Source: Paludibacter sp. (lineage in GTDB: Bacteria; Bacteroidota; Bacteroidia; Bacteroidales; Paludibacteraceae). From it: a stretch of DNA of 53,775 nucleotides. The notes beneath the pieces are model-generated. The model was not told the DNA's origin. It ran no database searches and saw nothing but the letters and a program-made list of their open reading frames with translations. Position numbers and translations under genes: made by a program. How positions within the stretch are numbered: position 1 is the stretch's first letter; every line of letters begins with the position of its first letter. Of the stretch, positions 43,401-50,232 are shown piece by piece. The stretch is from positions 1-53,775 of the forward strand of contig JAIFKX010000134.1 in assembly GCA_020049335.1 (NCBI GenBank), read 5' to 3'.

Positions 43401-44191
43401 ATCCGGTTGCCACAAGCGACAATGGAAGTTGTGTGTTTGCAGGTGTCGATATTTCAGGTTGTACTTCGCAGATGGCATTGAATTATAATCCAAAAGCAAC
43501 TCAGGACGACGAAAGCTGTATTTTTGCAAAACCGATAAATATTGTTTTACCTGTGGATCAAGATATTTTGGTAACTGTAAAAGATACATTGGCTAAAATC
43601 TTGGAGAATTCGTGCTATTTCGACTTTAACACACCTATCGATACGGTTTATATCGTAAGTTCTTCCGTTATTAGCATTACAGAAATTCAGGTAGTTTGGG
43701 CTATTAAACAAAGAACAAACATAACGAATATCACTTCGAACTATACGGTTGATAAGGACGGAAAAGCCTTGCTGTATTTATCGTTAGTGTGCAATAATGG
43801 TGGCGGTACTCCTAAACCAATTGCAAGTGGCAGATATGGAGTTCCTTATACTGGTGCAGCGGTTCAAGGTGTTACCGTATCGTCGTATTATCAAATACCT
43901 TCGACCCCTACCAGACTGCTTGCACTTAATCAGGCAAAAACAAATGTAAGTTTGTATCCAAATCCGGTGAAAGACCTATTACAAATTGTTTATTCAAGTA
44001 ATCGTGTCGAAAATGTTAGTATTTGGATAAGTAGTCTCGATGGTAAACGAATGCTTTCTCAACAACTAAATGCTGTTGCTGGATATAATCGTTTCGAAAT
44101 AAATACTTCGACCTTGAACGAAGGTATTTATATGGTAACTATTCAGTCAAATTCGAAACTCCTACATGTAAATAAATTAGTTAAAAACTAA
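40409..44191 (+). CDS. Giant secreted cysteine-repeat protein, type IX secretion cargo
   Basis: 1260 residues. Signal peptide MKKSTLFIFMLLFSILFGTRLTA. Residues 35 to ~1045 hold 34 repeats of about 30 residues with the pattern G-C-(M/T)-(D/N)-x-x-A-x-N-Y-N-P-x-A-x-x-x-x-x-x-C. Units 1-13 are nearly identical (GCMDSKAKNYNPLATAPAQC) and units 14-34 diverged (GC.NP.A.NYNP.A...NGSC); unit 29 is truncated. About 180 residues follow without repeats, then a T9SS type A sorting domain (VSLYPNPVKDLLQIVYSS ... LNEGIYMVTIQSNSKLLHVNKLVKN). Each unit has two cysteines, so the rod could be stabilised by one disulfide per repeat. Function unknown; adhesion or a surface stalk is possible. Confidence 0.85.
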   Translation: MKKSTLFIFMLLFSILFGTRLTAQKDSTTTTPIYGCMDSKAKNYNPLATAPAQCVYDSTANPIYGCMDSKAKNYNPLATKPAQCVYDSTSNPIYGCMDSKAKNYNPLATAPAQCVYDSTATPIYGCMDSKAKNYNPLATKPAQCVYDSTATPIYGCMDSKAKNYNPLATAPAQCVYDSTANPIYGCMDSKAKNYNPLATAPAQCVYDSTANPIYGCMDTKAKNYNPLATAPAQCVYDSTANPIYGCMDTKAKNYNPLATKPAACIYDSTANPIYGCMDSKAKNYNPLATAPAQCVYDSTANPIYGCMDSKAKNYNPLATAPAQCVYDSTANPIYGCMDSKAKNYNPLATAPAQCVYDSTANPIYGCMDSKAKNYNPLATAPAQCVYDSTANPIYGCMDSKAKNYNPLATAPAQCVYDSTANPIYGCMNPLAKNYNPLANTPNGSCIFSDSTSVIWGCMNPSAINYKPTATKDDGKCQFGDSLKLIYGCMNPKALNFNRFATMEDGSCQFPQTTSPIYGCTNPVARNYNPMATIENGSCTFGDSTMIVWGCMNPTASNYNPNAVKDNGTCAYGDSTIIYGCMNPTAKNYNQLANKEDGSCVFVDSAQVVWGCTNPIAKNFNPKANKENGSCIFSDSVQVVWGCTNLQAMNYNPKATMENGSCVFANNPSVIYGCTKQGALNYNPNANKENGSCIYKDSTIAVLGCTNPMAKNYNPLATKDNGTCVFQDSTKMILGCTNPTARNFNRLATHDNGTCVFSDEATKIFGCTKPSAKNYNPLATVENGSCVFADSIKLPIYGCTNKLALNFNSLATVNNGTCKFEEQLVKGCTDRKAKNYNSLAKVNDGTCTYDSIKTVYGCTDSLALNYNSLAKIDNGNCLYQTQIPGCMDTLALCKYQVKIWGCTDKAATNFKPTATHNDGNCEYNTQILGCTDPLAQNYNPLATKDNRTCVFAPVASLGCTNKQALNYNPNANTDNGTCVFETINDTIKGCMNNTALNYNPVATSDNGSCVFAGVDISGCTSQMALNYNPKATQDDESCIFAKPINIVLPVDQDILVTVKDTLAKILENSCYFDFNTPIDTVYIVSSSVISITEIQVVWAIKQRTNITNITSNYTVDKDGKALLYLSLVCNNGGGTPKPIASGRYGVPYTGAAVQGVTVSSYYQIPSTPTRLLALNQAKTNVSLYPNPVKDLLQIVYSSNRVENVSIWISSLDGKRMLSQQLNAVAGYNRFEINTSTLNEGIYMVTIQSNSKLLHVNKLVKN
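40499..41680 (+). repeat. Thirteen near-identical 90-bp direct repeats
   Basis: The codon GGTTGTATGG and its neighbours recur at exactly 90-bp steps from 40511 to 41591, thirteen times, then diverge from 41681. Copies differ mainly at silent positions (for example AAAAACTAC versus AAGAATTAC) and at APAQ/KPAQ. The near identity indicates recent expansion or gene conversion inside an older repeat gene. Confidence 0.95.
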
Positions 44192-44210
44192 TTCGTCGAC
44201 TTTTAATCCT

Positions 44211-44253
44211 ACAAATCCCGACTTCAAAACAATTGCTGTCGGGATTTGTTTTT
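44211..44253 (+). terminator. Intrinsic terminator after the cysteine-repeat gene
   Basis: ACAAATCCCGAC (44211-44222) pairs with GTCGGGATTTGT (44238-44249), 15-nt loop, followed by T residues. It ends just before the next gene. Confidence 0.9.
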
Positions 44254-44260
44254 AAAAAAT

Positions 44261-44917
44261 ATGATACTAAAACGTATAATTACAGTATGCCTTTTTTGTG
44301 TGTCAATACACCTCATTAAGGCACAGGATACACTTTTTATATTCACAAAACACGATTGTTCGGTTTGTAAACAAACAAAACAAGTGCTTACTGCTCGTGG
44401 AATTTCGTTTGCCGAAAAAGCAGTAGAAACTACTTCTAATGCATCCGAAATGCTCAACAAATTGGCCGCATCGGGGTACAAGGGAAGTATTTATATGCCC
44501 GTAATTTACATGGGTAAAAAGCTAATGCATCCGTCTTACTCCACTGATAGCGGCTTGGTAACTTTGGAAATAAATGCTGTAGCCGACAGTATAATGCGTA
44601 ACTACCAAAGAGGGAAAATTGCAAAGGTAAATATGCCTTTGACAACAGATCCCACCCATAGTTCCACTGCCTCTGCCGACTGTGAACATGCTTCAGGAAC
44701 AATATATTTAATTGCGGCTAATTATCCCAACGAAAAGGAGGCTGTTAATGCAGTACAAATTTTAGTAAAAAACGGATATCCCAAAGCAGGTTTTGTTCAC
44801 GATAAGGGAATTTTCAAGGTGTATTTAACGCTTTTCGCAGATTTTAAATCTGCTTCGGAGCAATTGGCTGTCGAAAAATTCAAGTTTACCGATGCCTATC
44901 TGTATACTGCCAACTAG
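44261..44917 (+). CDS. Exported glutaredoxin-like protein with SPOR domain
   Basis: 218 residues from ATG 44261. Signal peptide MILKRIITVCLFCVSIHLIKA; glutaredoxin fold with CxxC (IFTKHDCSVCKQTKQVLTARGI) and the cis-proline block IYMPVIYMGKKLMHPSYS; then a C-terminal SPOR-like domain (IYLIAANYPNEKEAVNAVQILVKNGYPKAGFVHDKGIFKVYLTLFADFKSASEQL), which usually binds denuded peptidoglycan. Predicted to act in the periplasm on thiols or disulfides near the cell wall. ATG 44246 lies inside the upstream terminator and is rejected. The combination is unusual, and the gene follows a protein with about 67 cysteines. Confidence 0.75.
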   Translation: MILKRIITVCLFCVSIHLIKAQDTLFIFTKHDCSVCKQTKQVLTARGISFAEKAVETTSNASEMLNKLAASGYKGSIYMPVIYMGKKLMHPSYSTDSGLVTLEINAVADSIMRNYQRGKIAKVNMPLTTDPTHSSTASADCEHASGTIYLIAANYPNEKEAVNAVQILVKNGYPKAGFVHDKGIFKVYLTLFADFKSASEQLAVEKFKFTDAYLYTAN

Positions 44918-44934
44918 AAATGCCCTTAAAACGG

Positions 44935-45486
44935 CTAGTTGCTAATTTCGCTAGGTAAATCGTAAACAGTATTTATGCGGTTGGAAGTGTGATGTATTTT
45001 ATTCAAAAAGTCATTAATTTCATCTTGATAATCAACAAAATAGTCGGGATGTAGTTTTTTTGTAACCAACGAAATTAATTTTTTGAGTAACAATGCCACT
45101 TTGTAGTCGTAGCCAGAAAAGCGTGCTCCAAAAACTTTTGCCGGCTGTGCAAATTGCAATTCCAACACATAGAGAATCAAATCTGCCTCAAGTTTTTTAC
45201 TTTTTGTTTCAACTGTAAATTCTTTGATACGTTTGGTACAGGCATTTAGCTTTTTAGCTAATTGGTGCTGAATAGTTCTGCCTTTGTATTCTTTTTCACT
45301 AAGTTGGTCGATATTTTCTTTAGCCTCTTCGTACAACGTTTGCTCGCCACCTTCGGGGTCTAAGTAGTTGACTAACAAATACTCGTAATTGTAGCGTTTG
45401 CTCGAAAGTTTCAGCACCATTTCTACCAACTCCGTTTTTGTGAGTTGCTGCAATTGTTCTTTGAGAATGGCTTTTGGAACAGGCAT
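44935..45486 (-). CDS. Conserved helical protein of unknown function
   Basis: 183 residues, mostly alpha-helical and highly charged: MPVPKAILKEQLQQLTKTELVEMVLKLSSKRYNYEYLLVNYLDPEGGEQTLYEE and a central LAKKLNACTKRIKEFTVETKSKKLEADLILYVLEL. No signal peptide or membrane helix; no family recognised. It lies 6 nt after the Smr gene on the same strand, so the two are very likely co-transcribed and perhaps act together. Confidence 0.7.
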   Translation of the reverse strand: MPVPKAILKEQLQQLTKTELVEMVLKLSSKRYNYEYLLVNYLDPEGGEQTLYEEAKENIDQLSEKEYKGRTIQHQLAKKLNACTKRIKEFTVETKSKKLEADLILYVLELQFAQPAKVFGARFSGYDYKVALLLKKLISLVTKKLHPDYFVDYQDEINDFLNKIHHTSNRINTVYDLPSEISN

Positions 45487-45492
45487 TTCAGT

Positions 45493-46587
45493 TTATTTTA
45501 TAGTAACCATTGTGGCTCCAAAACCATATTCGCGGAACGAAGCATCCTGAAAATAGTAGGTTTTATAACGTGTGCGGAGTTGTTTTTCGATTTCGGAACG
45601 CAATACGCCTTCACCTTTGCCGTGAATGAAAACGATTTTCTGTCCTTTGTGGGTTTTATTCTCGTCAATTATTTTGTGAAAAGTGTCTATTTGCAACAAT
45701 AGCATATCAGCATTGCTCATGCCAGCAGTTGTATCTACCAATTCGTTGATATGCAAATCAATTTCCAACACATCGGGGCGTTGTGGAGCCACTTTTTTCA
45801 CAATGCGTGGACGCTGTGGTTGCTCTTTGGTGAAAAGTGCTTGCTTAATTTCGTCGGGCGAAACCGCTGCTAATTTGCTTTTTTGTTGTGACTCCAAAAT
45901 GTCAATAATCATAGCTGGTTCTTCAAAATACTCGTTGTCGGTAAAACTATGCAGTTTGAAAAAGCGAATAACATTCAACTTTATTTCGGCATCAATTAAA
46001 GGTTGTGGCGTATAGGCTTTTTGCTTAAAAGGCAACAATTGCACGCGAATTTCTTCCCAATTATTGAGTTGATCTTTGGTAATGGAACATAATTCTTCTT
46101 GCGTATTTGGCTCAATTAGTCCGTTAGCAGCCGCTTTCCAATTGCCTTCGTTGCAAATTATCAGGTTATAGTACAAAAAATAATTGCTGTCGTTTACCAA
46201 ATAGCAATCGTAAGATGTTGTTTGCAATTGCTTAATTTCAACTGGAAAAAATGCTAATACGGCGCGGAGAATGTCGCCTTCTTTAGTTTCTATCACCTCA
46301 CCCCAGCCCTCTCCTTGAGCAGAGGGAGACGTGCGTATCGAATTAGATTCTGATTTTGGAAGGGCATTTTGAGAAGAAGAATTATTATTCGAAGTTGAAA
46401 GAATTTCTTTTCGCGGAAAGTTAGTTTCTTTACTTACTGCCCCAATCACCACACAATCGCGTATCATAGTTGGAATTTCGAAGCCATCTTCATCTTCCAC
46501 ATAAACCATATTATTTTTATCGTCGACGCGTGTAATGGTTCCACCACCCACTGCATTCAAAAATCGTACTGTATCACCTGTTTTCAT
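45493..46587 (-). CDS. DUF2027-Smr domain protein
   Basis: 364 residues. N-terminal DUF2027 domain (MKTGDTVRFLNAVGGGTITRVDDKNNMVYVEDEDGFEIP), central DUF2027/beta region (VEIKQLQTTSYDCYLVNDSNYFLYYNLII), and a C-terminal Smr domain (LEIDLHINELVD, KIVFIHGKGEGVLRSEIEKQL) as in MutS2. Smr domains nick DNA or RNA; without the MutS ATPase its role is unclear. Residues about 87-100 (TSPSAQGEGWGEV) are encoded by a C-rich palindromic repeat in a linker. A GACRACR heptamer array lies directly before the start codon. Confidence 0.85.
   Translation of the reverse strand: MKTGDTVRFLNAVGGGTITRVDDKNNMVYVEDEDGFEIPTMIRDCVVIGAVSKETNFPRKEILSTSNNNSSSQNALPKSESNSIRTSPSAQGEGWGEVIETKEGDILRAVLAFFPVEIKQLQTTSYDCYLVNDSNYFLYYNLIICNEGNWKAAANGLIEPNTQEELCSITKDQLNNWEEIRVQLLPFKQKAYTPQPLIDAEIKLNVIRFFKLHSFTDNEYFEEPAMIIDILESQQKSKLAAVSPDEIKQALFTKEQPQRPRIVKKVAPQRPDVLEIDLHINELVDTTAGMSNADMLLLQIDTFHKIIDENKTHKGQKIVFIHGKGEGVLRSEIEKQLRTRYKTYYFQDASFREYGFGATMVTIK
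46290..46330 (-). repeat. C-rich palindromic repeat inserted in frame in the Smr gene
   Basis: CACCTCACCCCAGCCCTCTC (from 46294) then CTTGAGCAGAGGGAG; the core is an imperfect CTCTCC/GAGGGAG palindrome. Same family as in alaS and queA, read here from the opposite strand. Confidence 0.8.
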
Positions 46588-46590
46588 ATC

Positions 46591-46620
46591 TCTGTCGTCT
46601 GTTGTCTACCGTCTGTTGTC
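46591..46620 (-). repeat. GACRACR heptamer array before the Smr gene
   Basis: On the minus strand GACAACA-GACGGTA-GACAACA-GACGACA, period 7, ending 4 nt from the Smr start codon. Same unit as at 24417-24473. Confidence 0.85.
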
Positions 46621-46629
46621 TTTTTTTAC

Positions 46630-46637
46630 TACTTTTG
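46630..46637 (+). promoter_or_regulatory. Promoter -7 box for queA
   Basis: TACTTTTG, exact TAnnTTTG. A transcript starting near 46644 would not contain the upstream ATG at 46535, which supports the GTG start of queA. Confidence 0.55.
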
Positions 46638-46669
46638 TACAAAAATACAACAATTTTTCCAAACAAGCT

Positions 46670-47908
46670 GTGCCAACTACTAACGAATCAACTCCCATTT
46701 ATATCGACGAGTATAATTACACCTTGCCCGACGAGCGTATTGCCAAATATCCTTTAATAAAAAGGGATTCATCAAAATTATTAGTTTATAAAAATGGGAA
46801 AATCAGCGAAAGTAAATTTTCATCGGTTGCTGAATATTTACCCGAAAATGCCTTATTGGTCTACAACAACACCCGTGTAATTCAGGCACGGTTGGAATTT
46901 CATAAATCGACTGGTGCGCGCATAGAAGTGTTTTGTTTAGAGCCACTTACGCCTGCTGACTACGCACAATCACTTGGCGCTACCACCGAATGTGTGTGGA
47001 AATGCATGGTTGGGAATTTAAAAAAGTGGAAAGATGAAGTCCTTTCAAAAGTGGTGAAAATGACAGGGAAATCAACTGTTTTTACTGCCGAATTGCTTCA
47101 AACCGAAGGAAATACTCATAGTGTAAAATTTAGTTGGGATAATGCCGACATTCATTTTGCCGATATTTTGGAAAATGCTGGAGAACTTCCTATTCCACCT
47201 TATTTACACCGCAAAACCGAACAAAGTGATTTAACAAGTTATCAAACTGTTTATTCCAAAATTAATGGTTCGGTAGCTGCGCCAACTGCTGGTTTGCATT
47301 TTACACCCGAAGTTTTCGAAAGTTTAAAGTTAAAAAATATTGAAATCGACGAAGTAACACTTCATGTAGGAGCAGGCACTTTTCAGCCTGTAAAAACCCG
47401 CGATATTGCTGAACATCACATGCATACCGAAGTTATTTCGGTAAAGCGGGATACCATTGTAAATATTCAAAAAAATCTTGGAAATATTATTGCTGTGGGC
47501 ACTACTTCGGTGCGCACGTTGGAGAGTTTGTATTATATTGGTTCAAACCTCACCCCTAGCCCCTCTCCTTCGGGAGAGGGGAATAAGATCTTTCGGGTAA
47601 GTCAATGGGATCCTTATCAGCAAGATTTTAATATCTCGGCTTTCGATGCGTTACAAAATATCTTGGACTATTTGGATGCCAATAAGTTGGATGTGCTACA
47701 TGCCGAAACGCAAATCCTGATTAAGCCGGGCTACCAGTTTCTCATTGTAAACGGTATGATTACTAACTTTCACCAACCTAAAAGTACTTTACTGCTTCTT
47801 GTTTCGGCTTTTGTAAAAGGCAACTGGAAATCGATTTACGACTACGCACTGGCAAACGATTTTCGCTTCTTGAGCTATGGCGATAGCAGTTTGTTGTTGA
47901 ATGATTGA
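46670..47908 (+). CDS. queA: S-adenosylmethionine:tRNA ribosyltransferase-isomerase
   Basis: 412 residues from a GTG start. QueA transfers the ribosyl part of SAM to preQ1 in tRNA, giving epoxyqueuosine. Motifs: YNYTLPDERIAKYPLIKRDSSKLLVY, VYNNTRVIQARL, GELPIPPYL, YQTVYSKINGSVAAPTAGLHFTPEVF, DEVTLHVGAGTFQPVKT and HAETQILIKPGYQFLIVNGMITNFHQPKSTLLLLVSAF. The only in-frame ATG (46535) lies beyond the promoter and would add 45 non-family residues. Residues about 293-305 (LTPSPSPSGEG) come from a C-rich palindromic repeat in a loop before SQWDPYQ. queG lies 1.3 kb downstream, same strand. Confidence 0.9.
   Translation: MPTTNESTPIYIDEYNYTLPDERIAKYPLIKRDSSKLLVYKNGKISESKFSSVAEYLPENALLVYNNTRVIQARLEFHKSTGARIEVFCLEPLTPADYAQSLGATTECVWKCMVGNLKKWKDEVLSKVVKMTGKSTVFTAELLQTEGNTHSVKFSWDNADIHFADILENAGELPIPPYLHRKTEQSDLTSYQTVYSKINGSVAAPTAGLHFTPEVFESLKLKNIEIDEVTLHVGAGTFQPVKTRDIAEHHMHTEVISVKRDTIVNIQKNLGNIIAVGTTSVRTLESLYYIGSNLTPSPSPSGEGNKIFRVSQWDPYQQDFNISAFDALQNILDYLDANKLDVLHAETQILIKPGYQFLIVNGMITNFHQPKSTLLLLVSAFVKGNWKSIYDYALANDFRFLSYGDSSLLLND
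47547..47582 (+). repeat. C-rich palindromic repeat inserted in frame in queA
   Basis: CCTCACCCCTAGCCCCTCTC (from 47549) then CTTCGGGAGAGGGG; the core CCCCTCTCC-TTC-GGGAGAGGGG is a near-perfect hairpin. Best preserved member of the family in this window. Confidence 0.9.
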
Positions 47909-48065
47909 GATAAAATGCACTATTTTTTAGTTGAAAAATATTAATTCGCGCTTATTGTTAAAACAATACTTTAACAATTGTGTTTCATAGTTTCTGAAGC
48001 TCGTATTAAGTCTTATTCAAAAATCTGGCGTCAGTTGTCTGTCGTCCGTTGTTAAAAATAAATTT
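47909..48065 (+). other. Intergenic region between queA and the phosphoesterase gene
   Basis: No gene. A heptamer array of the GACRACR type lies on the minus strand at 48025-48053, 12 nt before the next start codon. The remainder is AT-rich without a clear promoter or terminator. Confidence 0.7.
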
Positions 48066-49181
48066 ATGAAATCAATTTTCTTTATCACAATATTTACATT
48101 CTTACTGTTGCTTGCTTTTTTTGCTACGTATAGAGGCTGGCAGGTGTTACAACTTTTTCCAAGTATTCGTCTTGGTTACCTAATTATAAATATAGTATTA
48201 TTTGGAGTTTTACTTTCGAACTTTCTGCTTCGAAATGTGCTATCTGACGATATTGCCAAGGTGTTCGCTTTCATTGGTTTCAGCTACCTCATTTTTGTAA
48301 TATATATCCTTTTATCTTTTCTGGTGAGCGATATTGCTTATTTACTAAACTTGTTGTTTCATTTTGCACCACCCGGAATGAAAGCATTTCGTTTTGGTGT
48401 ATTTGTTACAGGCTTTGTTGTTATTATAATCAGCATGATTGTAGGAAATTATAATTTTAATAATCCCAAAATTGTAAACTTAAATATTAAATCGGAAAAG
48501 CCGCTTCAAGGCAAAAAACTGCGAATTGTGGCTGCAAGCGATTTACATCTGGGTGTATCCATCGACAAAAGCTATTTGCAAAAATACGTTGCACTAATAA
48601 ATGCACAAAAGCCTGATTTGGTATTACTTGCTGGCGATATTGCAGATAATTCCACAGCTCCAATTATTCGTCAAAATATGGCCGAAGAGTTTCGTTCGAT
48701 ACAATCCAAATTCGGTGTGTTTGCCATTACCGGTAATCACGAATATTTTGGGGAAAGTCCTTATGCACTCGAAAATTACTTAAAAACTGCGGGTGTAACC
48801 TATTTGCGCGATTCGGCTGTATTAGTCGATAACAGCTTTTATGTGGTGGGACGCGACGATAAAATGAACACAAAACGCCAACCGCTGAATGAGATAGTCA
48901 AAGGTATTGACAGCAAAAAAACACTGATTTTGCTCGACCATCAACCTTTTCATCTCGATGAAGCAGCCAAGAACAATATTGACCTGCAAATTTCAGGACA
49001 TACGCACAATGGGCAATTTTTCCCTGGAAGCCTTATTGTGAAAAGGATGTACGAAGTAGCGCATGGCTATTTGAAAAAAAATAGCACCCATTATTATATA
49101 TCGTCTGGACTTGGTATTTGGGGGCCGCAATACCGCATTGGCACACAATCCGAAATTGTAGTTATCGAAATGGCGTATTAA
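48066..49181 (+). CDS. Membrane-anchored metallophosphoesterase (YaeI-like)
   Basis: 371 residues. Four N-terminal membrane helices (to about residue 130) precede a calcineurin-like phosphoesterase domain facing one side of the membrane. Metal-binding motifs: AASDLHLGVS (D-x-H), LLAGDIAD (G-D), TGNHEYFG (G-N-H-E), LDHQPFHLDEAA and SGHTHNGQFFP (G-H-x-H). Related YaeI proteins act on lipid or nucleotide phosphates. Between queA and queG, 20 nt before queG, so it is likely co-transcribed with queG though no link to queuosine is evident. Confidence 0.88.
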   Translation: MKSIFFITIFTFLLLLAFFATYRGWQVLQLFPSIRLGYLIINIVLFGVLLSNFLLRNVLSDDIAKVFAFIGFSYLIFVIYILLSFLVSDIAYLLNLLFHFAPPGMKAFRFGVFVTGFVVIIISMIVGNYNFNNPKIVNLNIKSEKPLQGKKLRIVAASDLHLGVSIDKSYLQKYVALINAQKPDLVLLAGDIADNSTAPIIRQNMAEEFRSIQSKFGVFAITGNHEYFGESPYALENYLKTAGVTYLRDSAVLVDNSFYVVGRDDKMNTKRQPLNEIVKGIDSKKTLILLDHQPFHLDEAAKNNIDLQISGHTHNGQFFPGSLIVKRMYEVAHGYLKKNSTHYYISSGLGIWGPQYRIGTQSEIVVIEMAY

Positions 49182-49201
49182 GCGATTAATTTTTTTTATC
49201 C

Positions 49202-50125
49202 ATGCACATTTTCATTAAACAAAAAGCGCTCGAAATAGGATTTGATGCCTGTGGCATAGCCAAAGCAGAATCCCTAGACGAGGATGCTGCGTTTCTGAAA
49301 ACATGGTTGGAGGCTGGTAATCAGGGCGAAATGCAATATTTGGAGCGCAATTTCGAAAAACGTACCAATCCTACTGTCCTTGTGCCTGGCACAAAGTCGG
49401 TGGTGGTCGTTTTACTCAATTATAATACTGCACAAACTCAGCCTTTAGAGGCGCCACGTATTGCTCGTTATGCACATTCAGCTATCGATTATCATCTGGT
49501 TATTAAATCTATGTTGGCAAAATTTGAAGCTGAAATTGTACATAAATTTGGTGCAGATAGTGTCAACTCCGAATTTCAACATTCGTTTGTCGATTCGGCA
49601 CCCATTCTCGAACGACGCTGGGCACAGCGTGCCGGACTTGGATGGATAGGTAAACATACCCAACTAATTGCGCCCAATATTGGATCGTATTGTTTTATTG
49701 CTATTTTGTTGGTAAACAAAGAGTTGGAATATGATAAACCCATGCCCGACCAATGTGGACGATGTACGCGTTGTATTGATGCTTGCCCTACAATTGCTTT
49801 AAATGGACGTAGTTTGGATGCCCGAAAATGTATTTCGTATCAAACAATTGAAAATAAGAAATCGGTTGACGAAAACATTCGTCCTAAATTAAGTGGCTTT
49901 GCTTTAGGCTGCGATATTTGTGCCGAGGTGTGTCCGTGGAATAAAAAGTGGGCTATACCACACCAAAATGAACTTTTAAAACCAGTAAACGAAATTTACA
50001 ACTTCCAAAAAGTAGATTGGCAAACGTTGAGTCAAGAAAAATTCGGTATAATATTTAAAAATTCAGCAATTAAGCGAGCTGGTTTCGAAAAGCTAAAAGA
50101 AAATATATTAATGATAAATGGTTAA
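49202..50125 (+). CDS. queG: Epoxyqueuosine reductase
   Basis: 307 residues. QueG reduces epoxyqueuosine to queuosine in tRNA with cobalamin and two [4Fe-4S] clusters. The N-terminal cobalamin-binding part (KALEIGFDACGIAKAESL ... RWAQRAGLGWIGKHTQLI) is followed by two ferredoxin-like motifs: CGRCTRCIDACPTIAL and GCDICAEVCPWN. The HEAT-like tail of longer homologues is short here. It works after QueA, encoded nearby. Confidence 0.94.
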   Translation: MHIFIKQKALEIGFDACGIAKAESLDEDAAFLKTWLEAGNQGEMQYLERNFEKRTNPTVLVPGTKSVVVVLLNYNTAQTQPLEAPRIARYAHSAIDYHLVIKSMLAKFEAEIVHKFGADSVNSEFQHSFVDSAPILERRWAQRAGLGWIGKHTQLIAPNIGSYCFIAILLVNKELEYDKPMPDQCGRCTRCIDACPTIALNGRSLDARKCISYQTIENKKSVDENIRPKLSGFALGCDICAEVCPWNKKWAIPHQNELLKPVNEIYNFQKVDWQTLSQEKFGIIFKNSAIKRAGFEKLKENILMING

Positions 50126-50232
50126 TGATAAATTATAAATGAAAAAATTGAAGATTTAAATTAACTTTTTTGATTTATCATTGTTGTTATATCAATCTCA
50201 TAAACTTTATGAACTTTACAAACTAAAATAAT

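Noticed and set aside
46535-46669. ATG start and 45 extra codons for queA
   Set aside because: The segment overlaps the Smr gene start antisense, carries the queA promoter box, and encodes residues unlike QueA; GTG 46670 fits better.
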